Shown: positions 1 through 9,082 of the stretch, in pieces | How the letters are laid out: each line of letters begins with the position of its first letter | Position numbering within the stretch: the first letter of the stretch is position 1 | NCBI GenBank assembly: GCA_937892105.1 | Contig: CALAUZ010000414.1 | Span: 1-30,483 of the forward strand | Direction: 5' to 3' | Length of the DNA: 30,483 nucleotides | From: an uncultured Fretibacterium sp. | Lineage (GTDB): Bacteria; Synergistota; Synergistia; Synergistales; Aminobacteriaceae | Notes under the pieces: model-generated | The model's input: the letters and a program-made list of their open reading frames with translations, nothing else | Database searches by the model: none | Told to the model about the DNA's origin: nothing | Position numbers and translations under genes: made by a program

Positions 1-184
1 TATGCTATATTATTTATTATACTATATTTATAGTTTTTTAGCTGGGCTGATTATAAAAGTGGTACCTACGGTACGTAGGAAACCTGGACTAAGTGTCCTA
101 AACGCCTTTGGAGAGGACGTAAGACGCTTGTGCTGACCTCGTTGAATTAGGAAGCTGCCACTTCTATAAGTGGCGGTAGTTCAC
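1..184 (+). mobile_element. Right end of an IS200/IS605-type element (partial)
   Basis: The segment ends in the signature of IS200/IS605 right ends: a GAATTAGGAAGCT block (144-156), a subterminal hairpin with stem GCCACTT/AAGTGGC (157-163 and 168-174, loop CTAT, extendable by C155-G176 and a T-G wobble), then TAGTTCAC (177-184). Single-strand transposases of this family recognise such a hairpin near the cleavage site. The rest of the element lies left of the window. A frame open from the left edge stops with TGA at 134-136. Its last ~24 codons (TVRRKPGLSVLNAFGEDVRR) loosely resemble a TnpB C-terminus, but the AT-rich 1-40 stretch does not, so the copy may be degenerate. It abuts the 3' end of the LysR pseudogene, whose stop codon is supplied by TTCAC. 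Recognition rests on remembered family features, not a search. Confidence 0.6.
61..184 (+). ncRNA. Putative TnpB-associated omegaRNA (reRNA) scaffold
   Basis: TnpB nucleases of IS200/IS605 elements use an RNA made from the 3' end of tnpB through the right end of the element, with flanking DNA acting as guide. This segment has the expected form. It is structured and rich in short complementary blocks (GGTACCTACGGTACGTAGG at 61-79 contains a GGTACC / GGTACG pair), followed by GAATTAGGAAGC, the 157-174 hairpin and TAGTTCAC. If active, the guide would begin at about 185 (TTATGATGATAATACG), inside the LysR remnant. The 5' end is not determined, and no TnpB protein is visible in the window to prove function. 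Confidence 0.45.
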
Positions 185-1211
185 TTATGATGATAATACG
201 TGTTCACCATCAGATGAAAGGCCGCTCCCTGCGCCGCCCCCTGCGGATATAGCAAGTTCATTGCGGGGGGTAATTTCTGAGCAGTATGACAAAAATTGTT
301 GCGTATGGAATTTTGCACTTCATTCATAAATTTCCTGTCCAGTTCCGAAAGTTCATAGCTCCTTCGGTGAATAAGTACATCCTTGTATGATTTAGTGTTG
401 TCGGCACATTCACGCTGAATAAGCCCATGACGTTCCAATATTCCTTCAGGCATTGGCGATACCCACATGAATGTTTCAAGATTTTCGGCCAGCAAATCAA
501 ACTGGATTCCACGCTCAAAAACAAATATTCTGCGTTCGACATCATCAGGAAGCTCCTCTTTCCTTACGACTGACATCGGCAATGTCGGAACAAACTGGTC
601 AGCGTACGCAATCTCTATCAATGAATGAAGGTCGCTGAAATGAATAACATCTTTTTTTGCCAGAGGGCTTTTTCTGCTCATTGTAAGGACGTAATGAAAC
701 TTCACTACAAGGTCATGAGACAGTCCCTTCTCTTCAAATGTACCTGTGAAATATTTATCATAGCCCGATGCGTAACCGCACAATCCCAAGCCTGTAATCA
801 GCCTCAAGAATATTCTTAATTGCCCTGTATGGATTTGTCTCTTTGCAATAGATTTCAACGGATGCGCCTGCCTATATTCCGTGAAAACTCTACGAAAGCG
901 TCTGCTATATAGCTTACTCGGGGTACTGAAATTGAAAACTGCCGCTTCTTGGGTTCAGTCTTTTTGAAAGTGTGCTCAACTTCATTTATCTGTCCAAGTA
1001 TTTTCTTTGCGTAATACTTAAAACCTTGAATTTCGGGGAATACAGATATATCACTGTTTCCCCTTTTATTTTTTTGCTTGCATTTTGAGAGAAATGTTTT
1101 ACAATTTGCGCCGTTTTCCGCATTAAGCCGGTAAGACCAATAGGCAAAAGCATTCCTCTCGTTCTGGCGGACACTGTCGGGAATAGTCGGAGAAGATATC
1201 ATACTATTCAT
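181..1211 (-). pseudogene. LysR-family transcriptional regulator, broken by frameshifts
   Basis: Homology to LysR-type regulators is spread over three reading frames. Frame A (1211 to about 875) carries a helix-turn-helix remnant (SSPTIPDSVRQNER), the linker (FKYYAKKILGQINEVE) and the start of the effector domain (QFSISVPRVSYIADAFVEF). Frame B (about 870-790) continues it with VEIYCKETNPYRAIKNIL followed by EADYRLGIVR. Frame C (about 785-181) carries the rest, including GYDKYF, MSVVRKEELPDD and FVFERGIQFDLL. At least two frameshifts are therefore needed for a whole protein, near 875 and 785. The first ~25 residues of the DNA-binding domain are also missing: they would fall inside nhaC. The 3' end runs into the IS200/IS605 right end, which provides the stop. 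A divergent LysR gene next to nhaC suggests it once controlled the antiporter (inference). Confidence 0.7.
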
Positions 1212-1232
1212 CTTTATTGGGAGGAATGTTAT

Positions 1233-2819
1233 TTGTGCAAGCGGCCAAGTCTTTTACTGTCGATTTCTGTACTCCTTGTTAGCGCGTTAATCGTTACGTT
1301 CGGCGTTGTCGATGTCGAACTCAAATCCGGTTCACACTTCGGTCTAGGACTTCCAGCACAGGTTCCCCTTCTCTTCGCGGCAATTTTCGCGGCAATCGTA
1401 GGGGCGTTATACCTCAAGCGTTCATGGTCTGAACTCGAAAAGGGTATGGCCGGTGCAATCCAGGTCTCCATTCAGGCAATCGTAATCCTCGTTCTCGTAG
1501 GCTGTCTCGTAGGTTCATGGATACAAAGCGGCGTTGTCGCAACAATGATATATTACGGCCTCGAAGTCATGACACCACGATACTTCTACCTGGCTTCGCT
1601 CATAATCTCCGTCGTCGTCGCTATTGCTACTGGCTGCTGCTGGACAACAAGTTCAACCGTAGGCGTTGCTTTAATCGGTATAAGCGCAGGTTTAGGACTT
1701 CCGCTTCCCATTACAGCAGGGTTCGTCATTTCAGGCGCGTATTTCGGCGACAAAATCTCCCCGCTTTCTGACACAACTAACCTTGCTCCCGCTGTCGCTG
1801 GCAGTGAACTTTTCGACCACGTTAAAGCAATGATGTGGTCAACTATCCCGACCTTACTCATTACGGCAATAATAGCGTTCATGATGGGAGACAGCGCACA
1901 AGGTTCTGACGGCGGAAGAATTGCACTCATTCAAAGCATGATGAGGGCAGAGTTCAACATATCAATGTGGGCGTTCATTCCACCAATGGTGATTATTGTG
2001 ATGGCGTTCATGAAGATACCAGCAATACCCGGCATAGTCTCCGGCATTGCAGCAAGCCTCGTACTCTCACTAATTCGCGGCTCAACAGCTCATGAGGCAA
2101 TGGAAGTTCTATTCTCCGGCTACATTCCTGAACATTTGGGAACATTCGCAGAGGCTGCAACACCTGAAGCTATGGCAAGCGTTACAGGGGCATTCACTCA
2201 GGTATTCACGGCAGGAAGCCCCGCACTCAGCGTAACTCCTGACATCTTCGCTAAAGTTGGAGGACTTCTCACCCAGTTATTCACTCGCGGCGGTATGACT
2301 TCTATGCTTGAAACAATATGCCTTATCGTTGTAGCTCTGTCTCTCGGCGGAATTATGGAAGTATGCGGGTTCCTTGATGTTATCCTTGATGCTCTCATGC
2401 GGCATGTTAAGAGTGTTGCCGGGCTTATAGGATCGGTTCTTGCTTCGGCGTTCATGGCCAACGTTTTCCTGTCTGAACAGTACCTGTCAATCATAGTACC
2501 TGGCAGAATGTTCAAGCGTGCCTTTGACGAGAGAACATGGCCTAACGGAAAGAAACTTGCTCCCGTAATGTTATCGCGTTCACTTGAGGATAGCGGCACA
2601 ATGACCAGCGTATTAGTCCCCTGGAACACTTGCGGAGTGTATGTAAGCTCAGTGTTGGGTGTCGCAACTCTGGATTACCTGCCTTACTGCTTCATGAACT
2701 GGCTTAACCCTCTTGTAGCGTTTGCAATGACAGCTCTTGGACTTGGCATAATCTGGAAGAATGAGGAAGCTCAAAGCACCGAAAACGTGTTTATTCCTGA
2801 TACAGCTGTCGTAGAGTAA
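1233..2819 (+). CDS. nhaC: Na+/H+ antiporter, NhaC family
   Basis: This 528-residue polytopic inner-membrane protein exchanges Na+ for protons and helps Na+ and pH homeostasis. The diagnostic NhaC motif GDKISPLSDTTNLAPAVAGS starts at about residue 172, and length and hydrophobic-segment pattern fit the family. The start is a TTG at 1233, preceded at 7 bases by GGGAGGA (1219-1225). A nearby ATG at 1226 is out of frame. The gene is monocistronic: the LysR remnant lies upstream on the other strand and a strong terminator follows at 2847. Exact ion specificity (Na+/H+ or a related exchange such as malate/lactate) cannot be told from sequence alone. Confidence 0.9.
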   Translation: MCKRPSLLLSISVLLVSALIVTFGVVDVELKSGSHFGLGLPAQVPLLFAAIFAAIVGALYLKRSWSELEKGMAGAIQVSIQAIVILVLVGCLVGSWIQSGVVATMIYYGLEVMTPRYFYLASLIISVVVAIATGCCWTTSSTVGVALIGISAGLGLPLPITAGFVISGAYFGDKISPLSDTTNLAPAVAGSELFDHVKAMMWSTIPTLLITAIIAFMMGDSAQGSDGGRIALIQSMMRAEFNISMWAFIPPMVIIVMAFMKIPAIPGIVSGIAASLVLSLIRGSTAHEAMEVLFSGYIPEHLGTFAEAATPEAMASVTGAFTQVFTAGSPALSVTPDIFAKVGGLLTQLFTRGGMTSMLETICLIVVALSLGGIMEVCGFLDVILDALMRHVKSVAGLIGSVLASAFMANVFLSEQYLSIIVPGRMFKRAFDERTWPNGKKLAPVMLSRSLEDSGTMTSVLVPWNTCGVYVSSVLGVATLDYLPYCFMNWLNPLVAFAMTALGLGIIWKNEEAQSTENVFIPDTAVVE

Positions 2820-2844
2820 GAAGTTACCCCTCTTGGCAAGCAGT

Positions 2845-2873
2845 GTCCCCCCTGCATCAGGGGGGATTGTTAT
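2845..2873 (+). terminator. Rho-independent terminator of nhaC
   Basis: A perfect 8-bp stem CCCCCCTG/CAGGGGGG (2847-2854 and 2858-2865) with a CAT loop is followed by ATTGTTATT. It lies 27 bases after the nhaC stop and between two convergent genes. The tail is only moderately T-rich, and the opposite strand has no T tract, so it mainly serves nhaC. Confidence 0.75.
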
Positions 2874-2907
2874 TATGGGGGCAGGACAGAAGGAGCTTGC
2901 TTCGTAA

Positions 2908-3657
2908 CTAGAATATATCCCTCTCTGTCGAATACACAGGAATTGGAAACATATCCGCAAATCCAAACGCCTCATAGAATGGCACTCCTGAAGGTGTCGA
3001 CTGTAAAACTATCTCCTTCCCATCTGAAATCCTGCATACCTCGTTCATCATTGAGGCAGCAATTCCCCTTCTCCGAAACTCTGGCTTCGTCGCAAAATAA
3101 TATACCCCCATTAATTCCGGCTCATGGGTTACGAGGAACGCTCCGACATCATGGCCTTCAAGTTCAGCAATATACATTGAGAGATTTTCACTGTCATCAC
3201 AAAATGCCCGCGCTAGAGCGTAATATTCCCCTGATACTTCTCCGTCGCCGTACTCGAATGCTGACCATTCACAGCGCGCCCATTCTTCTGCTTCCTCATG
3301 GGACGTTACAGCCCTGAATGTTACGGAGGGATTGACACGTTCTGTTTTGGCATTGCCGGGGTTAAGGCTCATTGCTTCGAGGTTTCCGGCGTAAAGAAGC
3401 CCTGAACGTTCCAGAAATTCACCCCCTCCATCATACAACGGCCACATGAACGACATATTACGTTCACGGAAAAATGTTACGGCTGTGTTCACGGTCTCAA
3501 TGTCTTTTACATGCTCAGGAAAATACACCCAGTTCTCAAAATTATTGTTCGTTGAAACGCAGAAACCTCCCGATTTTCCTAGCGAAATACTCTCACTCAC
3601 CTTTAAGGCCCGTAATCTGGCAAGAAAAAATTTCAAATCCTCCCACACTTCATTCAT
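2908..3657 (-). CDS. GNAT-family N-acetyltransferase
   Basis: This 249-residue protein has a C-terminal GNAT fold. Motif A reads VYYFATKPEFRRRGIAASMM (about 185-204), with the acetyl-CoA pyrophosphate loop RRRGIA at 195-200. Motif B is SGVPFYEAFGF (about 222-232). The N-terminal half (about 1-100) is a degenerate GNAT-like or unrelated region seen in two-part acetyltransferases. The substrate is unknown. The ATG (3657-3655) directly abuts the stop codon of the upstream SbcC-like gene (3660-3658), so translation is probably coupled. It is the last gene of the leftward operon. Confidence 0.85.
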   Translation of the reverse strand: MNEVWEDLKFFLARLRALKVSESISLGKSGGFCVSTNNNFENWVYFPEHVKDIETVNTAVTFFRERNMSFMWPLYDGGGEFLERSGLLYAGNLEAMSLNPGNAKTERVNPSVTFRAVTSHEEAEEWARCEWSAFEYGDGEVSGEYYALARAFCDDSENLSMYIAELEGHDVGAFLVTHEPELMGVYYFATKPEFRRRGIAASMMNEVCRISDGKEIVLQSTPSGVPFYEAFGFADMFPIPVYSTERDIF

Positions 3658-6123
3658 TCAAAATACCTCCTCTAGTCCGCACGTAAGCATCAAATCTTTT
3701 ATCGCTGGGATTATTTCTCCGTCTATCTTCTCCCTGTATGCTGAAGCATCTTCGCTTGCTCCGTATTCCGACAGTGAAGTCTTCAACGCCTTTATCATCG
3801 CGGTTATCTCATCGCTGCTCTTGCTCATTCCATCTGACTGAAGCTCCAGTATCTTTGCACGCGTATTCTCTCGTTCCGCTTTAAGGTCTAAATCTGTCTG
3901 CGTAAGTTCCCGCAGCTTGTTCTGCAATTCCCGCCGTTCTTCCGGCGTAAGACATGCCGCAGCATAATCGTCCTCGTTCCTGAAACCCAATGCTAAAAGC
4001 CTCTTGTTGAAGCTGATTTCGTGCCTCTGCAATTCCTCCCGCCCCGTCGCCGTCTCAGTTTCAAGCGTGTGTATCGCAGTCATTATCCGGTCAAGCGTCT
4101 GTGCCTTAGCGTTCTTGTCCTCCCGGCGTTCGTTCAGCTGTACCCGAAGTGCCTCAACATCTGCATTCATTCGCGACATCTCATCATCGGGCTTCCTTGA
4201 CGCAAATAGTATTATCCTCTGCTGTTGTACGCTGTCCCGTTCCGCCTCTACAGCCTTTACCCTCCCTGCTAATTCATCGCGTTTTACCCTGAGAGCTTCC
4301 TTGTTCTTCTTGAGAGAGGCCATATTTGTGCTGGCTAATGATAGTTCGCGTTCAAGTTCATCTCGCCTCCTTGACCCCTCCTGCCAGTCTTTCATTCTGC
4401 GTTCCAGCGTTTCTACTACTTCTACAGGGTTTTTGTCAGGCAATGTCTTGTATCCATATGGAGTAATCTGGGAGATTAATTCGCGTTTAAGGCTGGCAAC
4501 AATCTCTGCCTGCGTCTTCGTCTCCGTATTAAGCTGTTCTTCTTCTGCCTTTGCGGTCTGGAGTGCGAAAAGTGCGTCCTGATGATAGCGCGTTACTTCC
4601 TCCATCGTCTCACGTACCTTGTCCAGTTCATCTCCGACAGCTTTCATGTCCCGTTCAGCGGCTTCTGCGGTGTCTGCGGCGTTTCGGGCAAGCTGGAGAG
4701 TGTCGCGGGTTTTCTGGCGTTCCCGGTCCAGCTCCTCAAATGGCGAAATTCCTGCGCTAATCTTCAGCCCCAACTGTGAGACCTTCGAGGTTATCTCCGC
4801 TGTAAGTTCGTTTATCTGCCGGCGTAATTCCGTCTCATCTCGCCCTACTGCCGATATCTCCTCATTCAGTTTTCCTGCCCTCGTCTGCCTCATCGTCAGT
4901 TCGTCCCGCAATTCCTCCAGCGACTTCTGTGTCTCCTGAAGCTGTCTATGTACTTCCTCAGGGTCTGGGATTGACGCTCCTGATGTGTATGGGTGGGTTA
5001 TTGAACCGCACAATGGACACGCTGAACCGTCCTGCAAAAGCTCACGTACTGCGTCCAAATCCTCTATTCGATGAAGCAATGCCGCTCGCTTCTCCAGCCT
5101 TGCAGCCTCCTGCTGAAGCTCGTATATCCTCCCTGACTGCTCTACGTCCCGTATGTTAAGGCTCCGTGTCTCCTGCTGTATCCTAAGACGTATATCCTGA
5201 AACTGTTTCAGCTTGTCTTCCAGCGTCCTTACGTCCTGAAATTTCTTGTACAAGTCGTCAAGGTCTGCCAGCTTCTTTATGCTCTTGCCGCAAATTTCAC
5301 GCCATTCCGTTATCGTCTTGCCCTTCAGAGTTCCCTCATAGAATGCCCGCGAACGTACATATTTCTTCTCTATTACAGCATAACGATGGTTAATGTCCGA
5401 GAACATCGCTGTCCTGTCATTCAGTGTACCCTGTGCCTGTAACTTCCTCTGTATCGCCTTTGACCATGACGCTTTCAGTGATGTATGCTTCTCTTCCGAC
5501 TGTTCGTACATCGCAAAACATTTCTGTATTCCCGCAAGTCCGGCCTGTAACTTCTCGTCAATCGAGTGCGTCTGCAAAAACTTCCTCGCTTCCCGCAGTG
5601 CTACTTCTACCCGTTCAAGTGCTACCTGTCCGCTTTCAACTTTTGAGGAGCATTCCTTCAGTTCCCGTTCTGCACCCTCGTACTCGTTCCTGGCCTGAAT
5701 TGCTGCGTCCTGCCTGTCCGTAATCTGAACATCAAGTGCCTTTACCCTTTGTACAAGATTTTCCAGCTTCGACTGTTCCGACAGCTTGTCCCGATATTCT
5801 GCCTCGATTAACGTCAATGCTTCTTCTGCGTTCTGAAGGTCGTTGCGGGCTTCGGTTAAGTCGTCCTTGAGAGCGTCCTGCTGTATCCTGTTCTTTCCGC
5901 GAAGCTCCCTCAAATCCTTTATGGCCTCGTATTCTTCTCCAAGTTCAAGGGTTTTCCCGCCGCGTTCAAGCCTCTGGCGTGATGGAACAAATAATGCTGT
6001 CCTCCTGTCCAAATCTGCGCGCTTTGCATCAATGTCCTTCAGAAGTTCCTGATAATGTATCTCTTCTGCCCTGTGCTTGAGTATGCTTCTCAGTTCCTCG
6101 CACTGTTCAAGAATTTCCTGCAT
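3658..6123 (-). CDS. SbcC-like zinc-hook coiled-coil protein lacking both ATPase heads
   Basis: This 821-residue protein is almost entirely heptad-rich, charged coiled coil. At residues 369-373 (5005-5019) it has CPLCG followed by SITHPY, the zinc-hook apex of proteobacterial-type SbcC/Rad50 proteins, where two Cys-x-x-Cys hooks share a zinc ion. Arms of about 365 and 445 residues flank the hook, as in full-length SbcC. However, no N-terminal head (no GxxxxGK[ST]) and no C-terminal head (no LSGGE signature or Walker B) is present. The flanking DNA holds tilS and the GNAT gene, so the heads are not hidden in a shifted frame. The frame is open throughout, and the ATG follows GGGGGAG near the tilS stop 6 bases upstream. 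It could be a retained scaffold, a decayed sbcC, or half of a split system. No sbcD is in the window. Confidence 0.75.
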   Translation of the reverse strand: MQEILEQCEELRSILKHRAEEIHYQELLKDIDAKRADLDRRTALFVPSRQRLERGGKTLELGEEYEAIKDLRELRGKNRIQQDALKDDLTEARNDLQNAEEALTLIEAEYRDKLSEQSKLENLVQRVKALDVQITDRQDAAIQARNEYEGAERELKECSSKVESGQVALERVEVALREARKFLQTHSIDEKLQAGLAGIQKCFAMYEQSEEKHTSLKASWSKAIQRKLQAQGTLNDRTAMFSDINHRYAVIEKKYVRSRAFYEGTLKGKTITEWREICGKSIKKLADLDDLYKKFQDVRTLEDKLKQFQDIRLRIQQETRSLNIRDVEQSGRIYELQQEAARLEKRAALLHRIEDLDAVRELLQDGSACPLCGSITHPYTSGASIPDPEEVHRQLQETQKSLEELRDELTMRQTRAGKLNEEISAVGRDETELRRQINELTAEITSKVSQLGLKISAGISPFEELDRERQKTRDTLQLARNAADTAEAAERDMKAVGDELDKVRETMEEVTRYHQDALFALQTAKAEEEQLNTETKTQAEIVASLKRELISQITPYGYKTLPDKNPVEVVETLERRMKDWQEGSRRRDELERELSLASTNMASLKKNKEALRVKRDELAGRVKAVEAERDSVQQQRIILFASRKPDDEMSRMNADVEALRVQLNERREDKNAKAQTLDRIMTAIHTLETETATGREELQRHEISFNKRLLALGFRNEDDYAAACLTPEERRELQNKLRELTQTDLDLKAERENTRAKILELQSDGMSKSSDEITAMIKALKTSLSEYGASEDASAYREKIDGEIIPAIKDLMLTCGLEEVF

Positions 6124-6129
6124 TAATAA

Positions 6130-7134
6130 TCATTCTCCCCCCTCAAAATATATTTTCCCCTGTCTGCTTGAGACTGTCATATTTCCGCACCACTGAAACT
6201 CAAATTTTCCGCCCTTCCTGATTAACCCGGCAAGTTCACTGCACCTTCTGCGGGATAAAGTCCTAAGTCCAAGTTCACGGCCTATATCTCGGATTACAAG
6301 AGTAATATCATCTTCACTGTATGAGCGCAATACCTTCCTGTTCAGAGTACGTTCATTCTCTCGGCATGTGGAAAGAAGTTCGCGGCTGTGATTGTCCTCC
6401 TGTTCCCTGACCTTCCGCATTTCCTCGCCAAACTGCGCAAGATGTTCCGCCGCTGAAGCATTGATGCTGGCCTCTATCATGGGAAGCAGCTTCAGTCGTA
6501 TGTAGTTGCGGGTGTATGCGTCATCATTGTTAGTGCTGTCCTCACGCCACGAAAGCCCCCTCACCCTCAGAATTTCACGCAGAAATTCCCGCCTTAATCC
6601 CAATAACGGCCGGCAGAATGTTATCCCCTGAGTATTAGTGCTTTCGGTTATTCCTACACTGCCTCGTATCCCTGTTCCCCTAAGAATGTTGAACAGTACG
6701 GTCTCCGCCAAATCATCGCGGTTATGGCCAAGCATTATCGTTTTCACGCCCATTTCTTGCGCCGCAGCAATAAGAGAATTCAGCCTTATTCGACGCGCTG
6801 AGGCTTCAAGCGATTCACCCTTCATTCGAGATGACGGAACATTCACCCTCACTGAACGGAATTTTACCCCCATATCTGACGCAAATTTCCCCGCAAATTC
6901 CTCGTCCCCGTCTGCCTCATCGCCCCTTATGCCGTGATTGACGTGTATTGCAGTTATTTCCCCCTGCCAGAACGTCTTAAACAGCCACAGCATTGCAAGC
7001 GAGTCGCCGCCTCCTGAAACAGCAAGGCACGCAGAACCAGCTTTCAACCAGCCCTGCCGTATCCCCGTCTCGCGGAAATATTTTCCCAGAACGTAATCCG
7101 AAAGTTCGTAGGGTATGTTCCTATTTCCCGTCAT
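6130..7134 (-). CDS. tilS: tRNA(Ile)-lysidine synthetase
   Basis: TilS attaches lysine to C34 of the CAU-anticodon tRNA(Ile), changing its reading from AUG to AUA. It is a PP-loop ATPase: SGGGDS is at residues 40-45, HVNHGIRG follows at about 67, then LGHNRDDLAETVLFNILRGTG, a RPLL block, and WREDSTN...RNYIR, all hallmarks of the family. The C-terminal ~80 residues form the small TilS substrate-binding domain. I chose the ATG at 7134 (MTGNRNIPY). An in-frame upstream ATG at 7164 would add ten unlikely residues and more overlap. It overlaps the 3' end of the transglycosylase gene by 14 bases and ends 6 bases before the SbcC-like gene, so the three are one operon. Confidence 0.92.
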   Translation of the reverse strand: MTGNRNIPYELSDYVLGKYFRETGIRQGWLKAGSACLAVSGGGDSLAMLWLFKTFWQGEITAIHVNHGIRGDEADGDEEFAGKFASDMGVKFRSVRVNVPSSRMKGESLEASARRIRLNSLIAAAQEMGVKTIMLGHNRDDLAETVLFNILRGTGIRGSVGITESTNTQGITFCRPLLGLRREFLREILRVRGLSWREDSTNNDDAYTRNYIRLKLLPMIEASINASAAEHLAQFGEEMRKVREQEDNHSRELLSTCRENERTLNRKVLRSYSEDDITLVIRDIGRELGLRTLSRRRCSELAGLIRKGGKFEFQWCGNMTVSSRQGKIYFEGGE

Positions 7135-9082
7135 AGAGCAGCCTGTAGACCTCAAGGTTCGCACTCACCCTCTGTACATAACCGTTCGTCTCCTCGAATT
7201 TCACTGCCTCTATCCATCGTGCAATGTCAGCATTGTTCCCAACCGTCTTCAACCATTTCCGCGCATTCCCTGAACCTGCGTTGTACGCGGCCATGACGTA
7301 TTCTTTGCGGGCAAAATTCTTCCCAAGCCAGCCGAGATGTGATGTTCCAAGACGTATATTGTCGCTCGCGTTGTAGAGGTCATAACGCTGAAGACCAGCG
7401 CGTTTCGCTTCTTCCTTTGCTGTCGCCGGCATAAGCTGCATTAGTCCTGCCGCCCCTGCCCAGCTTCTTGCATTGACCTTGAACGCACTCTCCTGGCGCA
7501 TTATCGCCCATACAAAATTATTCTCAACTCCGTACTGTCTGGCCATAGCGTCAACACTCGCCTTGTATGGACGGGGATATAAAGCCTCCAAATCCTGACG
7601 GTACATAGTCGTGCTTGATGTCATGACAGTTTCAAGCCTGCGTGCCTCCGTGTAGCTCTCCTCAAGTCCAAGCCACCTCGATAGGTATAACGCCCTGTAA
7701 AGCTCCTTAGTGCTTGCTTTTGGACGCGATAACCTGAGATAGGCATGGTTTACGAAGCCCCATTGTTCAAGTTCCGTAGGGTTCATGTTGAGATTGGGAT
7801 TTGCACCGTTCACAATGTTTAGCTTCTGGCCTGTAAGAAACGCATAGATTGTGAGAGGGTATTTCCGCTTCAAAAGGGACAGCGTGTTCGCAGCCTGCTG
7901 GTTCTGCCCTGCGAGTGCCTGTGCATGTGAAAGCCAGTAAAGTATTCTCGCCCTCTTGTACTGGTTCACTCCTGGTGCGTCGCACTGACGGAATAATTTT
8001 ACGGCCTCAGAATAATTCCCAGCGTCAAGATTTCGCCAAGCCCTAGCCCACATTACGTTGAAGGCAAAATTTGTTCCAGGAAATGAACGCATTATCTGAC
8101 CTTCCAGAATATCTCTGCGATTAGTGTCCGACTTCCCGATGAGGTTTACGAGTGCCTGAAGAGCCCGTGCCTGAGTGTTTCCCCTTCGTTCACGCGCTAT
8201 CCTTTCCAGTACCCGCATACAGGAATCGCGCATTCCTTTGTCTTTCGCAAGGTTCGCTATCCTCGTTACTGAACTTGAAGCGTAACTGTTCCCGCTGACT
8301 GCCAGGCTTCCCCAAAGATTGAGTGCCTCGTTGTTGTTCTTGAGGCGCGAATTTGCCCACGCCCGATAGTATTGCGCCTTACGTCCCGTTGCGTTTCGTA
8401 GGGCATCGAGTGAAGCCTTGTTGTCCCCTACTGTGTGGTAATGTACTCCCAATGCAACTCGTATGTTGTTGCCGGCATTCTTGGTGCGTGAGAGTACTGC
8501 CGCTGCCTCCTTGCTTCCCGCCTGAAGTTCGAGAAGCTGTAACGCATGTTCGGTTACGTTCCTGTTGCCTGAGTGCGAGACTAGACGGGCCAGCGTGTAT
8601 ATCTTGCGTTCGTCCGTCCCTGCGTGTGAGAGCATTCGCGTTAAAGCCGTGTACGTTCCGCCGGAGTTACCCTGCTTCTCGTTGATACGGTACTGTGCAA
8701 GCGCAACATAGTACTTCAGTTCTGACGGAGCAGTTTTGTAGAGGCTTTCGGCCAATGATAATGCCCGCTGCGTCTGGCCTGTGTTCTCGTAGCCCAGAAG
8801 CAACGTCATGTCAGCATATGGTCTCACTGAAGCTGGGAAGTTCTTTGAGTGTGCTTCCAGAATGTTCACCGCCTCCGGCCATTTCTCCTGGAACCTATAG
8901 GCGTTGGCCATCAGGGAATAATCCCTCGCTGTCTTCTTCTTGATGGATTGGAACTGCATTTCCATTTCCGGCCATGCCCTGCGCCAGAAAAGGTCTTGAA
9001 GGCTTGCGGCTGCACATGATATTGACGCTGCAGATAGTAGAAGCGGTATTGAAAGAATGAGAGCGTTTATTTTTTTCCGCAT
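7121..9082 (-). CDS. Soluble lytic murein transglycosylase (Slt-like, GH23)
   Basis: The 653-residue precursor has a Sec signal peptide (MRKK, hydrophobic core, SCAAA; cleavage near residue 23). A long alpha-helical superhelix of TPR-like repeats follows, then a C-terminal SLT domain (about 515-640). The catalytic glutamate is E531 in AIMRQESAF, followed by GAAGLMQLMPATA and YNASDNIRLG...AAYNAGSGNARKW. The enzyme cleaves the MurNAc-GlcNAc bond of peptidoglycan with formation of 1,6-anhydroMurNAc, in the periplasm. The start at 9082 is preferred over an ATG at 9370 because it begins a clean signal peptide and has AGGAGCAGGAG just upstream. It is the first gene of the leftward operon. Confidence 0.92.
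   Translation of the reverse strand: MRKKINALILSIPLLLSAASISCAAASLQDLFWRRAWPEMEMQFQSIKKKTARDYSLMANAYRFQEKWPEAVNILEAHSKNFPASVRPYADMTLLLGYENTGQTQRALSLAESLYKTAPSELKYYVALAQYRINEKQGNSGGTYTALTRMLSHAGTDERKIYTLARLVSHSGNRNVTEHALQLLELQAGSKEAAAVLSRTKNAGNNIRVALGVHYHTVGDNKASLDALRNATGRKAQYYRAWANSRLKNNNEALNLWGSLAVSGNSYASSSVTRIANLAKDKGMRDSCMRVLERIARERRGNTQARALQALVNLIGKSDTNRRDILEGQIMRSFPGTNFAFNVMWARAWRNLDAGNYSEAVKLFRQCDAPGVNQYKRARILYWLSHAQALAGQNQQAANTLSLLKRKYPLTIYAFLTGQKLNIVNGANPNLNMNPTELEQWGFVNHAYLRLSRPKASTKELYRALYLSRWLGLEESYTEARRLETVMTSSTTMYRQDLEALYPRPYKASVDAMARQYGVENNFVWAIMRQESAFKVNARSWAGAAGLMQLMPATAKEEAKRAGLQRYDLYNASDNIRLGTSHLGWLGKNFARKEYVMAAYNAGSGNARKWLKTVGNNADIARWIEAVKFEETNGYVQRVSANLEVYRLLYDGK

Noticed and set aside
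4004..4582. 192-codon + strand frame inside the SbcC-like gene
   Set aside because: Antisense Ser-rich composition typical of the complement of an Arg/Glu-rich coil; no start site.
7767..7985. Short open frame on the - strand inside the transglycosylase
   Set aside because: It is a shadow of the slt-like coding frame with no site or homology.
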